Positions 26,745 to 34,598 of a DNA stretch of 64,000 bases are shown here, one piece after another (within the stretch, counting starts at the first letter, position 1; each line of letters begins with the position of its first letter). Origin of the DNA: an uncultured Paracoccaceae bacterium (lineage in GTDB: Bacteria; Pseudomonadota; Alphaproteobacteria; Rhodobacterales; Rhodobacteraceae); assembly GCA_947500775.1 (NCBI GenBank), contig CANMTD010000001.1, forward strand, positions 62,001 through 126,000. Direction: 5' to 3'. The notes beneath the pieces are model-generated. The model ran no database searches. It had not been told where the DNA came from and saw only the letters and a program-made list of their open reading frames with translations. Made by a program: the position numbers and the translations under genes.

Positions 26745-27333
26745 GTTTCAACATCTCCGTATCATCCGTCAAAAACCCGGCGACGGCGTCGCGGATCGCT
26801 GTTTCAACCTGTTCAAGATCGATTGCATGTTCCTGTTGCCCGGCCCTCAGAAACGCCTGCCCCGGGCCAAGGCTTGTTTCTTCGACCAGACGAAGGGGGA
26901 TATGCGTTTCTGCCTCAAGAAGCTCTTCCAACGCGGGGCGGTTATCGGGATTGACGACAATCTCGACCGGGGCATTGCCCGCTTCGTCCGCGTAGCCTTT
27001 CGCAACTTCGACCACGTTTTGGGCAAACCCGTCGCGGGCCATCTGTGGCAAAAGTTTTTCGGCCATCAGCGTCAGAAGCGGCGAGATGTTTTTCAGAACA
27101 TGTACCCGTGCCTCATGGTATCCAAACGACAGGTCCTGCAGGGTTTTGGCGAAATCGGCCGAGATTTGCGTCTGTGCCTTGGTGTTTGCGGCAACGGCAT
27201 CGTCCCAACCTGCCTTGTACCCGTCTTCGTAGACCTCAAGCCGGGCCTCCCCGCCGACGGGTGGCTGATCCGACAGGCCGGCCGTGGGCATGTTCTGCCC
27301 GAAGTCCTCTAACGTCAGGGCGCGGGCCATCAC
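26737..27333 (-). CDS. fliH: FliH-like flagellar export ATPase regulator
   Basis: FliH binds the export ATPase FliI and docks it at the C-ring. The 198-residue product has a central helical stretch (about 40-110) and a C-terminal domain with QVETAIRDAVAGFL. It lies between fliF and fliN, the normal fliH place. The sequence is too divergent for certainty, so the name rests mainly on position, size and helical content. Its start (MM at 27333/27330) overlaps the fliF stop by 4 bases, implying coupling. Confidence 0.7.
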   Translation of the reverse strand: MMARALTLEDFGQNMPTAGLSDQPPVGGEARLEVYEDGYKAGWDDAVAANTKAQTQISADFAKTLQDLSFGYHEARVHVLKNISPLLTLMAEKLLPQMARDGFAQNVVEVAKGYADEAGNAPVEIVVNPDNRPALEELLEAETHIPLRLVEETSLGPGQAFLRAGQQEHAIDLEQVETAIRDAVAGFLTDDTEMLKHG

Positions 27334-28925
27334 ACTTTCTCCTCTTCTTCGTCCATCCAGCTTCGAAGGATTTCGACCGTTTCAACCTGTCGCTCTTCGA
27401 TCATGTTGCGCAGGCGCTGGACGGGATCTTTTGCCGGGGCATCTTCAAGTCGGGCCATTCCGCCCTGACCGTTTGAAACGACGCTGAGATCGGGCAGGGG
27501 ATTGGCCGCGTCTTCGATTTCACCGGTCAGCCCGGGTTGCCTGACCGGTGCCGGTGGCGGCAGTTCGGTCAGATTGGCGCGCGGCGGCGACAGCAATATC
27601 GGACGTACGACAAACATGCCCAGCACCAGCCCAACCACTGCCAGAACCGCCAGCTGGATAAGCGACATGATGTCGATATTCATCTGTTCCAGCAGGCCAG
27701 GTGCGGCAACCGTACCAAGCGGCGCCAGGGGTTCGAACGGCATCGATTTCACGGTGATGACATCCCCGCGCGCCTCATCATATCCGACGGCGGATTCCAC
27801 CAGTTCGGTCAGCCCGGCGATTTCTTCGTCGGGCATGGGTTCCCAAACCTCTGTGCCAGAGGCATCGATGCGGCGGGTGCCATCCAGCAGGACGGCGACG
27901 GTCAGCCGTTTCACGGCCCCCGGCGCGCGCAGAATTTCGCGTTGAGTTTCGGAAACCTCGAAATTCACCCGTTCGCGCGTTTCCGAGTTTGAACTGGACG
28001 AGGCACTCCCCTCGGCGCCGTCGCCCTCTGGCAGGTTGCTGGCCACGGTCACAGCACTGCCCCCGCTGTCGTTGCTAGAGGTGGTCCGTTCCTCGTTATC
28101 GGTCGAAATCACGACACGTCCCTGCGGATCAAACCGGCGTTCGACGATCGATTCGCGGTCCGTCACGGTTTCGACGCTGACCTCGACCACTGCCTTGCCG
28201 GGCCCAACCCGCGCGGCCAGCAGCCTGGCGACGTTTTTGCGCAACTGTGCGGCATGATCGTCGCCATAGGCACCCGCAGCCGGGGTATCCTCGCCGCCGA
28301 TCACCGACCCGCTGGTGCCGTCGATCACCGAAACATCCTCTGGCGCCAGCCCCGGTATCGAAGAGGCCACGAGGAATTTCAGCGCCTTGGCATGCGCCGA
28401 GGTCAGCGCGCCGCTGCCGGTTGTCACAGACACCGAGGCTGTCGGCCTGAGATCGCGGCGAAAGGATTTGCTGCTTGGGGTCGCGATGTGGACCCGCGCG
28501 GCGCGGATGTGCGGGCTGGCCAGAATCGTGCGGGCCAGTTCGCCTTCCTTGGCGCGCCAATAGGCGGCATCGAACATCTGCGATGTGGTCCCGAACCCGG
28601 AAAGATTGTCCAAAAGCTCATATCCCGCGGCGCTGTTGGCGGGCAGCCCTTCGCTGGCCAGTGTCATCCGAAGCTGGTCGCGTTGTGCGGCATCGACATA
28701 AATCGCAGGGCCACGAACCTCATAGGTCACGCCGCGCTGCTCCAATGCGTTGATGACATCCCCTGCCGCCCCGGTTTCCAACCCGGAATACAACAGCGTC
28801 ATGGTCGGGGCCGTCGCCATCCGCGACAATGCAAGCACGGTTGCAAACATCGCGACTGTCGCCAGCACCACGACTATTCTGCGACGTGGATCAAGGGCCG
28901 TCCAAACGGTAGCGATTTGTTGCAA
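27330..28925 (-). CDS. fliF: Flagellar MS-ring protein FliF
   Basis: FliF builds the membrane/supramembrane ring on which the motor and export apparatus assemble. The 531-residue product has an N-terminal membrane helix (about 15-37), a YscJ/FliF domain (LYSGLETGAAGDVINALEQR, then LARTILASPHIRAARVHIA), a linker rich in Ser/Glu/Gly, a second membrane helix (about 425-450) and a C-terminal FliG-binding tail ending RSWMDEEEEKV. The start is a TTG: AAGGAGTG at 28931-28938 sits 5-7 bases upstream, a strong ribosome-binding site that decides it. First gene of the leftward fliF-fliH-fliN-fliP operon. Confidence 0.95.
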   Translation of the reverse strand: MQQIATVWTALDPRRRIVVVLATVAMFATVLALSRMATAPTMTLLYSGLETGAAGDVINALEQRGVTYEVRGPAIYVDAAQRDQLRMTLASEGLPANSAAGYELLDNLSGFGTTSQMFDAAYWRAKEGELARTILASPHIRAARVHIATPSSKSFRRDLRPTASVSVTTGSGALTSAHAKALKFLVASSIPGLAPEDVSVIDGTSGSVIGGEDTPAAGAYGDDHAAQLRKNVARLLAARVGPGKAVVEVSVETVTDRESIVERRFDPQGRVVISTDNEERTTSSNDSGGSAVTVASNLPEGDGAEGSASSSSNSETRERVNFEVSETQREILRAPGAVKRLTVAVLLDGTRRIDASGTEVWEPMPDEEIAGLTELVESAVGYDEARGDVITVKSMPFEPLAPLGTVAAPGLLEQMNIDIMSLIQLAVLAVVGLVLGMFVVRPILLSPPRANLTELPPPAPVRQPGLTGEIEDAANPLPDLSVVSNGQGGMARLEDAPAKDPVQRLRNMIEERQVETVEILRSWMDEEEEKV

Positions 28926-28987
28926 GACGACACTCCTTCAATGCGGGCTTCTGCCCCCGTCCTGCGGCCATCATTCGCCGAACAGCC

Positions 28988-29002
28988 TTAACAATCGGTT
29001 AG
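28988..29002. promoter_or_regulatory. CtrA-like direct repeat between the divergent fliF and fliL operons
   Basis: TTAA, seven bases, TTAG in the 124-base divergent gap. Seven of eight positions match TTAA-N7-TTAA. One CtrA dimer site here could serve both the basal-body operon and the fliL-motA-flhA operon. Confidence 0.5.
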
Positions 29003-29049
29003 CTCTCTTGGGGGTATAGGAAGGAAAGCAGGCAACGCAGGATGATGGC

Positions 29050-29547
29050 ATGGCCGACCTCGAAGAAAACCAGACCGACGCCCCCAAGAAGAAATCCAAA
29101 CTTCCGTTAATGATCGGGGTGGTCTTGGCGTTGATACTGGGCGGCGGCGGGTTTTTCGCCATGTATTCCGGTATGTTGTCGGCGGGCGGTCATAAAGAGG
29201 AACAGGCCGATCATGGCTCGGATCACGGTGCCGATTCGCTGTCGGATGACATCGCCTTTGTCCCGCTTGATCCGCTGATCATATCGCTGCCTCCGGGGGG
29301 GACGAATCGCCATCTGCGGTTCAAAGCCCAGCTTGAGGTGGACGCCGCGCATCACCACGATGTCACCCTTCTTATGCCGCGCGTTCTGGATGTGCTGAAC
29401 GGATATCTGCGGGCGGTTGATCTGGCGGATATCGAACAGGCGTCGTCCTTGGTGCGGCTGCGGGCCCAGATGCTGCGCCGTATCCAGATCGTCACCGGCG
29501 AAGGGCGCGTTCGCGACCTTCTGATCACCGAATTTGTTCTGAACTAG
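29050..29547 (+). CDS. fliL: Flagellar basal body-associated protein FliL (first copy)
   Basis: FliL is a single-pass inner-membrane protein that surrounds and supports the stator. The 165-residue product has a Lys-rich cytoplasmic N-terminus (DAPKKKSKLP), one membrane helix (about 18-38), a short linker with several His/Asp/Glu residues (GGHKEEQADHGSDHGADS), and a periplasmic FliL domain (FVPLDPLIISLPPGG, then RFKAQLEV, LMPRVLDVLNGYLR), ending with the usual VRDLLITEFVLN. It opens the rightward operon leading to motA and flhA. A second FliL-type gene lies at 38909-39445. Confidence 0.93.
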   Translation: MADLEENQTDAPKKKSKLPLMIGVVLALILGGGGFFAMYSGMLSAGGHKEEQADHGSDHGADSLSDDIAFVPLDPLIISLPPGGTNRHLRFKAQLEVDAAHHHDVTLLMPRVLDVLNGYLRAVDLADIEQASSLVRLRAQMLRRIQIVTGEGRVRDLLITEFVLN

Positions 29548-29556
29548 GGGGCAGCC

Positions 29557-29946
29557 ATGGCTTTGATCTCTGACATTCTTCTTGCGGCGGGCGCGCTTGG
29601 CGCGGCGTTCTACTGTCTGATCCTGTCGCGGCGATTGCGCAAACTGAATGATCTGGAAAGCGGTATGGGCAATGCGATTGCGGTGCTGTCGGCGCAGGTT
29701 GATGACATGACGCAGGCGCTGAATGGTGCGCGCTCCACGGCGCAGAATTCATCCAATTCGCTGGATGAGCTGACCAACCGGGCCGAAGGCGTGGCGCAAC
29801 GGCTGGAGCTGCTGGTGGCCTCGATGCACGATCTTCCGGTGGCCCCGGCACAAGCGCCCGCGCCGCCGCCCGCGTCAGCGGAAGAAACACCTTCCGATGC
29901 CGCCCCGCCGCTCTTTTGGCGCCGGAACCGGGAGGCTGCGGAATGA
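29557..29946 (+). CDS. Uncharacterised flagellar-cluster membrane protein
   Basis: The 129-residue product has one N-terminal membrane helix (about 3-22), a helical region rich in polar heptads (LNDLESGMGNAIAVLSAQVD, then MTQALNGARSTAQ) and a Pro/Ala-rich tail. Proteins of this layout sit between fliL and motE in alphaproteobacterial flagellar clusters, and it may belong to DUF6468, but I am not certain. It overlaps the MotE-like gene by 4 bases (ATGA), so it is co-translated. A function in stator or basal-body assembly is only inferred. Confidence 0.7.
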   Translation: MALISDILLAAGALGAAFYCLILSRRLRKLNDLESGMGNAIAVLSAQVDDMTQALNGARSTAQNSSNSLDELTNRAEGVAQRLELLVASMHDLPVAPAQAPAPPPASAEETPSDAAPPLFWRRNREAAE

Positions 29947-30536
29947 CCCGGAAAACCCGCAGATCAAACCGGTCCGGCCGGGGCGCACTTGTGGTGATTG
30001 CGGCCATTCTTGCGGCCTCGGGCCTTGTCCGACTGGGCAGCGGCACCGGATTGGCCGTGGCCCGCGAAGTCGAGGCGCTGACGAAACGCACCTCCGACAC
30101 TCACGCCCCCGCCCAATGCGAACCGGCACCGGATATCGCAGCGCTTTTCGCCGCCTTGCAAAAACGCGAGGCAAAAGTCACCGCATCCGAAGCGGTGATC
30201 GCAGAACGGCAGCAAACGGTTTCCGTAGCTGAGGAAGAGATCATGCTGCAGCTTGAACAACTGCGTCAGGCTGAAAGCGCCCTCCGAAGCACTCTTGCAC
30301 TGGCCGAAAGCGCTGCCGAGGATGATCTGGCCCGGCTGACGACCGTTTATGAAAACATGAAACCGAAAGATGCGGCCGCTCTTTTTGAACAGATGGCCCC
30401 CGAATTCGCGGCGGGTTTCATGGGGCGGATGCGCCCCGATGCTGCAGCCGAGATCATGACCGGGCTCAATCCTGCAACCGCTTATTCACTAAGCGTCATA
30501 CTCGCGGGCCGCAATGCGTCGGTTCCCAAGGAATAG
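29943..30536 (+). CDS. motE: MotE-like periplasmic flagellar protein (MgtE N-terminal-type domain)
   Basis: MotE in Sinorhizobium is a periplasmic chaperone for the stator-stabilising protein MotC. The 197-residue product has a basic N-terminus and one membrane/signal helix (about 14-32). A coiled-coil stretch (about 65-120, AALQKREAKVTASEAVIAER and EEIMLQLEQLRQAESALR) is followed by a C-terminal MgtE_N-like domain with ENMKPKDAAALFEQM, APEFAAGFMGRMRPDAAAEI and MTGLNPATAYSLSV. The ATG at 29943 overlaps the previous stop. It precedes motA by 65 bases. Name assigned by domain layout and context. Confidence 0.75.
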   Translation: MTRKTRRSNRSGRGALVVIAAILAASGLVRLGSGTGLAVAREVEALTKRTSDTHAPAQCEPAPDIAALFAALQKREAKVTASEAVIAERQQTVSVAEEEIMLQLEQLRQAESALRSTLALAESAAEDDLARLTTVYENMKPKDAAALFEQMAPEFAAGFMGRMRPDAAAEIMTGLNPATAYSLSVILAGRNASVPKE

Positions 30537-30601
30537 TCAGAAATTCTTAATGCCGTGCTGCGAGGCTGAACCGCAGAGATAAGCAAGACGGAGCCTGAAG
30601 A

Positions 30602-31471
30602 ATGATCGGGATCATTGGGATCATAGTGATCTTTGTCATGGTGTTCGGCGGTTATCTGGCCGCCGGCGGTAAAATGGCGATCATTTTCAAAACGCTGCCC
30701 TATGAAATGACCATGATTGGCGGCGCGGCCCTGGGGGCGTTCTTTCTGAGCAACGATTTTTCGTCGGTCAAACACACTGTCAAAGACATCGGCAAAGTGT
30801 TCAAAGGCCCGAAATGGAAACCCGCAGATTACCGCGATCTGCTGTGCCTGCTGTTCGAACTTATCCGGCTGGCGAAACAAAACCCCGTGGGGCTTGAGGA
30901 ACATATCGAAGGCCCGGCAGATTCAAGCATCTTTGGCCGCTATCCCAAAATCCTGTCGGATAAAGAAGCCATTGATCTGATCTGCGACACGCTGCGTTCT
31001 GCCGCGATGAACTATGATGATCCGCACCAGGTGGAAGAAGTGCTGGAAAAACGGATGGAGGCGAACCTGCACCATGCGATGCATTCCAGCCATGCTTTGC
31101 AGACCGTGGCCGACGGGTTGCCCGCGTTGGGCATCGTCGCGGCGGTCTTGGGTGTTATCAAGACAATGGGGTCCATCGATCAACCGCCCGAGGTTCTGGG
31201 CAAACTGATCGGCGGCGCCTTGGTGGGCACCTTTCTGGGGGTATTTCTGGCCTATGGTCTGGTGGGGCCCTTCGCGGCAAAGGTCAAAACCGTCATCGAA
31301 GATGACAGCCATTTTTATCAGTTGATACGCGAAGTCCTGGTGGCGAATCTGTACAATCACGCGGCCAATATCTGCATCGAGGTCGGTCGCCAGAATACGC
31401 CGGGTCACAAACGCCCCAGCTTTACCGAATTGGAAGACGCCCTGAAATCAACCAAGCAGGATGCGGCATGA
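30602..31471 (+). CDS. motA: Flagellar motor stator protein MotA
   Basis: MotA forms the pentameric ring of the proton-driven stator around MotB. The 289-residue product has four membrane helices (about 1-20, 30-50, 170-190, 205-225) and a large cytoplasmic loop. MotA signatures visible are VFGGYLAAGG, then HALQTVADGLPALGIVAAVL and GALVGTFLGVFLAYGLVGPF. GGAG lies just upstream of the ATG. Its stop overlaps the next gene by 4 bases. motB is 24 kb upstream in the same cluster, so the two stator genes are not adjacent. Confidence 0.97.
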   Translation: MIGIIGIIVIFVMVFGGYLAAGGKMAIIFKTLPYEMTMIGGAALGAFFLSNDFSSVKHTVKDIGKVFKGPKWKPADYRDLLCLLFELIRLAKQNPVGLEEHIEGPADSSIFGRYPKILSDKEAIDLICDTLRSAAMNYDDPHQVEEVLEKRMEANLHHAMHSSHALQTVADGLPALGIVAAVLGVIKTMGSIDQPPEVLGKLIGGALVGTFLGVFLAYGLVGPFAAKVKTVIEDDSHFYQLIREVLVANLYNHAANICIEVGRQNTPGHKRPSFTELEDALKSTKQDAA

Positions 31472-33738
31472 GGTTTTGGCTGGCCATAGCTCTGACAATG
31501 CTGGGCGTTTTGCCGGGCTGGGCGCAGACGGTGGAGGTGCGATCCGGCGAACACGCTGAATTTTCGCGGATGGTATTCGAATTTGGGTCCCCGACGGGCT
31601 GGGCGCTTGGAAAAACGGATACCGGGTATGATCTGCGCGTTCAAAGGCCGGGTGCGGAATTCGACCTGTCCCGCGTTTTTGAAATGATCCCCCGTGACAG
31701 GGTGGCAAAGGTAACGCCTCTGGAAACGGAGGACGGGATCGCAATTGCCGTGGCTTGCGACTGTCACGCCGATGCTTTTGAAATAAGACCGGGTGTCCTG
31801 GTGATCGATATCGTCAGCGGACCGCCGCAAAGCGACGCCCAATTTGAAGCCCCGTTGGAGCCTGCGCAGGTGGCCGATCATCCAGCCGAAGCTCCGGTGG
31901 TGTCTTCGTCGGATGCGCCGGGAACACCGCCTGCACGCGCAGCATCGCTCAAACGGGCGCCGCTTCCGGTGCTGGGCGATTTCGCCGTTCCCGCAGAAAT
32001 CACAGCGCCCCCGGAAATGCACGCCCCCGCAGATGATCAAGTGGAACAGATGCATGCAGAACTGGTGCAGCAGTTGGGGCGGGCCGCGGCGCAGGGGCTG
32101 GTACGGGTGGATGTCGTGCCGGAGGCTGCTGTCACACCTGCGCACCCTGTTGAAAAGGCAGAGGTTGCCGAAGATCAGGTGCGACAACCCCTAAAACCCG
32201 CCCCCCACCCAGAGCCCAACATTCGCATTGAAACCAGTGTTGATCGGGATGTTGGGGCGATCCCGGCGCCTGCCGTCACCAATCGCGGGCAGGCGTGCCT
32301 GCCTGACGATAAATTCGATATCGAAAACTGGGGCGAAGAGGACAGAGCCGCGGCAATGATAGGGGAACGCCGGCGGCAGTTGTTTGGTGAATTTGACCGT
32401 ACCGTACCGTCAAAAGTCAGGGCGCTTGCATCCACCTACATCTATTACGGATTTGGGGCCGAGGCGATTTCGGTGCTGAAACGCTTTGAACCCACACCTC
32501 ATGATGCGGCCTATCTGGTCGCCTTGGCCGAGATCATGGATTTTGGCCAGGCCCGCCAGCCTGAGATTTTTGAGGGTCAGTTGGGATGTGATGCAGCTGT
32601 GGCGCTTTGGGCGGCGCTGGCGGTTCCGCATCTGCCGGAGGGGGAAAAGATCAACCGGAACGCCATCGTACAAACCTTTTCTGGCCTTCCCCTGCATTTG
32701 CGCCGATTGACCGGCCCCATATTGATAGAGCGTTTGCTTGCCGTCGATGACATCGATACCGCCAACCTGATCCGCAAGGCCATCGCGCGCGCGCCTGGGG
32801 ATCACGGCACCGCCTATGAACTTGGCACGGCCCATCTGCATCTGGCCGAGGGCAATGATATTGTTGCCGAAAATACCCTGACAGATATCGTTCAACGCAA
32901 TAACGAAATGTCGCCGCAAGCGGTCTTGGATCTTGTCGAGACACGCCTGAAAAACGGACATGAGATATCTCCGGACATCGTCGTGACGGCACAGGCACTG
33001 GCATTCGAACATCGCAAGACCCAGCTTGGTGATGCGCTAACGCGATCTGCCATCCTTGCAAGCATGCGCAACGGCGATGCCGATACGGCATTGGGATTGA
33101 TTGCCGAAATGTCCGAAAAAGGCCGCGCCGACATGTTGCCGGAGTTCATGGACAAGGCGGTCACGTCAGCCCCTGACATCGCTTTTCTGCGTGCAACCTA
33201 TGCGGTCCTGTCCCAAGGCGCCGCGTCGGCCCTTAGCAATGATACGAATCTGGCAGTCTCCCGGCGCCTGCTTGATCTTGGGTTCGTCGATGCATCCGCC
33301 AGCATTTTGGAATTTGCCCATACGGGCGAAGAAAGCGAAAAATTACACGCCGAATTGGCGTTGGCCGACGGTGCACCTGAAACAGCCCTTGGCTATATCG
33401 AGGGGAAAACGGATGCCGGTGCGGCGCTTTTGCAGGGCCGCGCATTCACACAGATGGGCGATTTTTCCACAGCAATGGCGGTGTATGAAACGGCGGACGT
33501 GGAAACTCCGTTGTCAGGATTGGCATGGCAGTCCGGTGATTGGGAGGCCATTTCGCGGTTCGGGCGCCCGTCGCAGCAGTCATTTGCCAACCTCAAACTG
33601 GCCGCCGCAGATGGAGAGCAGGGTTTTGATGTCTCAGAACCAAGCCTTGCCGACACGCGTTCGGCACTGGATCGCAGCGCAACATTAACGGATGCCATAT
33701 CCGAGCTTTTGCGCGACCAGCCTGCGGTGGGCGAATAG
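31468..33738 (+). CDS. Large uncharacterised periplasmic protein coupled to motA
   Basis: I do not recognise a named family. The 756-residue product has a signal peptide (about 1-19, ending LPGWA). An N-terminal beta-rich domain follows (VEVRSGEHAEFSRMVFEF, later GIAIAVACDCHADAFEIRPG, then LVIDIV) that resembles AMIN-type domains, then a Pro/Ala/Glu-rich linker (about 120-270). From about residue 290 onward it is almost entirely helical repeats like TPR/Sel1 (for example LASTYIYYGFGAEAISVLKR and GTAYELGTAHLHLAEGNDIV). It starts within the motA stop (ATGA). By position after motE-motA, a MotC-like stator or basal-body partner is a reasonable but unproved idea. Confidence 0.75.
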   Translation: MRFWLAIALTMLGVLPGWAQTVEVRSGEHAEFSRMVFEFGSPTGWALGKTDTGYDLRVQRPGAEFDLSRVFEMIPRDRVAKVTPLETEDGIAIAVACDCHADAFEIRPGVLVIDIVSGPPQSDAQFEAPLEPAQVADHPAEAPVVSSSDAPGTPPARAASLKRAPLPVLGDFAVPAEITAPPEMHAPADDQVEQMHAELVQQLGRAAAQGLVRVDVVPEAAVTPAHPVEKAEVAEDQVRQPLKPAPHPEPNIRIETSVDRDVGAIPAPAVTNRGQACLPDDKFDIENWGEEDRAAAMIGERRRQLFGEFDRTVPSKVRALASTYIYYGFGAEAISVLKRFEPTPHDAAYLVALAEIMDFGQARQPEIFEGQLGCDAAVALWAALAVPHLPEGEKINRNAIVQTFSGLPLHLRRLTGPILIERLLAVDDIDTANLIRKAIARAPGDHGTAYELGTAHLHLAEGNDIVAENTLTDIVQRNNEMSPQAVLDLVETRLKNGHEISPDIVVTAQALAFEHRKTQLGDALTRSAILASMRNGDADTALGLIAEMSEKGRADMLPEFMDKAVTSAPDIAFLRATYAVLSQGAASALSNDTNLAVSRRLLDLGFVDASASILEFAHTGEESEKLHAELALADGAPETALGYIEGKTDAGAALLQGRAFTQMGDFSTAMAVYETADVETPLSGLAWQSGDWEAISRFGRPSQQSFANLKLAAADGEQGFDVSEPSLADTRSALDRSATLTDAISELLRDQPAVGE

Positions 33739-33821
33739 CTTCGATCCGGTTTTTGGTTACGATTTCTCAATGACCGCATTGCTAATGTTCCAACAGAAAT
33801 ACAAACACAGGAGCGGCCAGA

Positions 33822-34592
33822 ATGGCGCAAGTGACCGGTTATATTTGTGGTTTGAAGCGATTTGCTCGACCGCTCTTTCTGGTGTTTCTGTCTATCCTTG
33901 CCAGCAGTTCCGTGGCTACGGCCTCTGGACAAGCACGAATCTGCGATGTCGCCGCCAAATACGCGGCGCAGGCGACCGGGGTTCCGCTGTCGGTGTTGCG
34001 CGCGATTTCACTGACCGAAACGGGGCGTCGGAAAGCGGGCAAAATGCAGCCCTGGCCCTGGACCGTCAACATGCAGGGCACAGGCGTCTGGTTTGATGAT
34101 GCCGACAGCGCCAAGGCCTATGTCTATAAACACTACAAACGCGGGGCGCGCAGCTTTGATGTGGGGTGTTTTCAGATCAACTACAAATGGCACGGGCATG
34201 CGTTCGATTCGATTGAGCAGATGTTCGAACCACGACCGAATGCGCTTTATGCTGCGAATTTCCTGACAGAACTGTTTCGCGAAACCGGCGACTGGAGCAA
34301 GGCCGCCGGGGCCTATCATTCCCGAACACAGGAACACGCCAATCGTTACCGCAAGCGGTTTGACCAGTTTCGGGCGCGGCTGGCAGGCGCAGACCAGAGT
34401 ATCGCCCCGGACAGAACCGATGTATCCCGCCCGATTTTGACAGCGGCCTCCCACGCGCCACCGCCTGCGATCAGGGTCAACCGATATCCTTTGTTGCAGA
34501 GCGGCCGTTCAACTGGGGGGTTGGGATCGCTTGTTCCGCAAACGAATCAACCCGCCACAGGGTTGTTTGCCCGTCGAAAACACGGGGGGTAA
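33822..34592 (+). CDS. Flagellar lytic transglycosylase with SLT domain (SltF-like)
   Basis: The enzyme would cleave peptidoglycan so the rod can pass. The 256-residue product has a signal peptide (about 1-34, ending VATASG). Its SLT-like catalytic domain shows LRAISLTETGR (Glu as the likely general acid), RSFDVGCFQINYKWHG, and AAGAYHSRT with the downstream Tyr. A Pro/Ser-rich C-terminal tail follows. AGGAG precedes the ATG by about 10 bases. FlgJ in this window has only the rod-binding part, so this separate enzyme probably replaces the missing FlgJ hydrolase domain, as SltF does in Rhodobacter sphaeroides. Confidence 0.85.
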   Translation: MAQVTGYICGLKRFARPLFLVFLSILASSSVATASGQARICDVAAKYAAQATGVPLSVLRAISLTETGRRKAGKMQPWPWTVNMQGTGVWFDDADSAKAYVYKHYKRGARSFDVGCFQINYKWHGHAFDSIEQMFEPRPNALYAANFLTELFRETGDWSKAAGAYHSRTQEHANRYRKRFDQFRARLAGADQSIAPDRTDVSRPILTAASHAPPPAIRVNRYPLLQSGRSTGGLGSLVPQTNQPATGLFARRKHGG

Positions 34593-34598
34593 CGCGCA

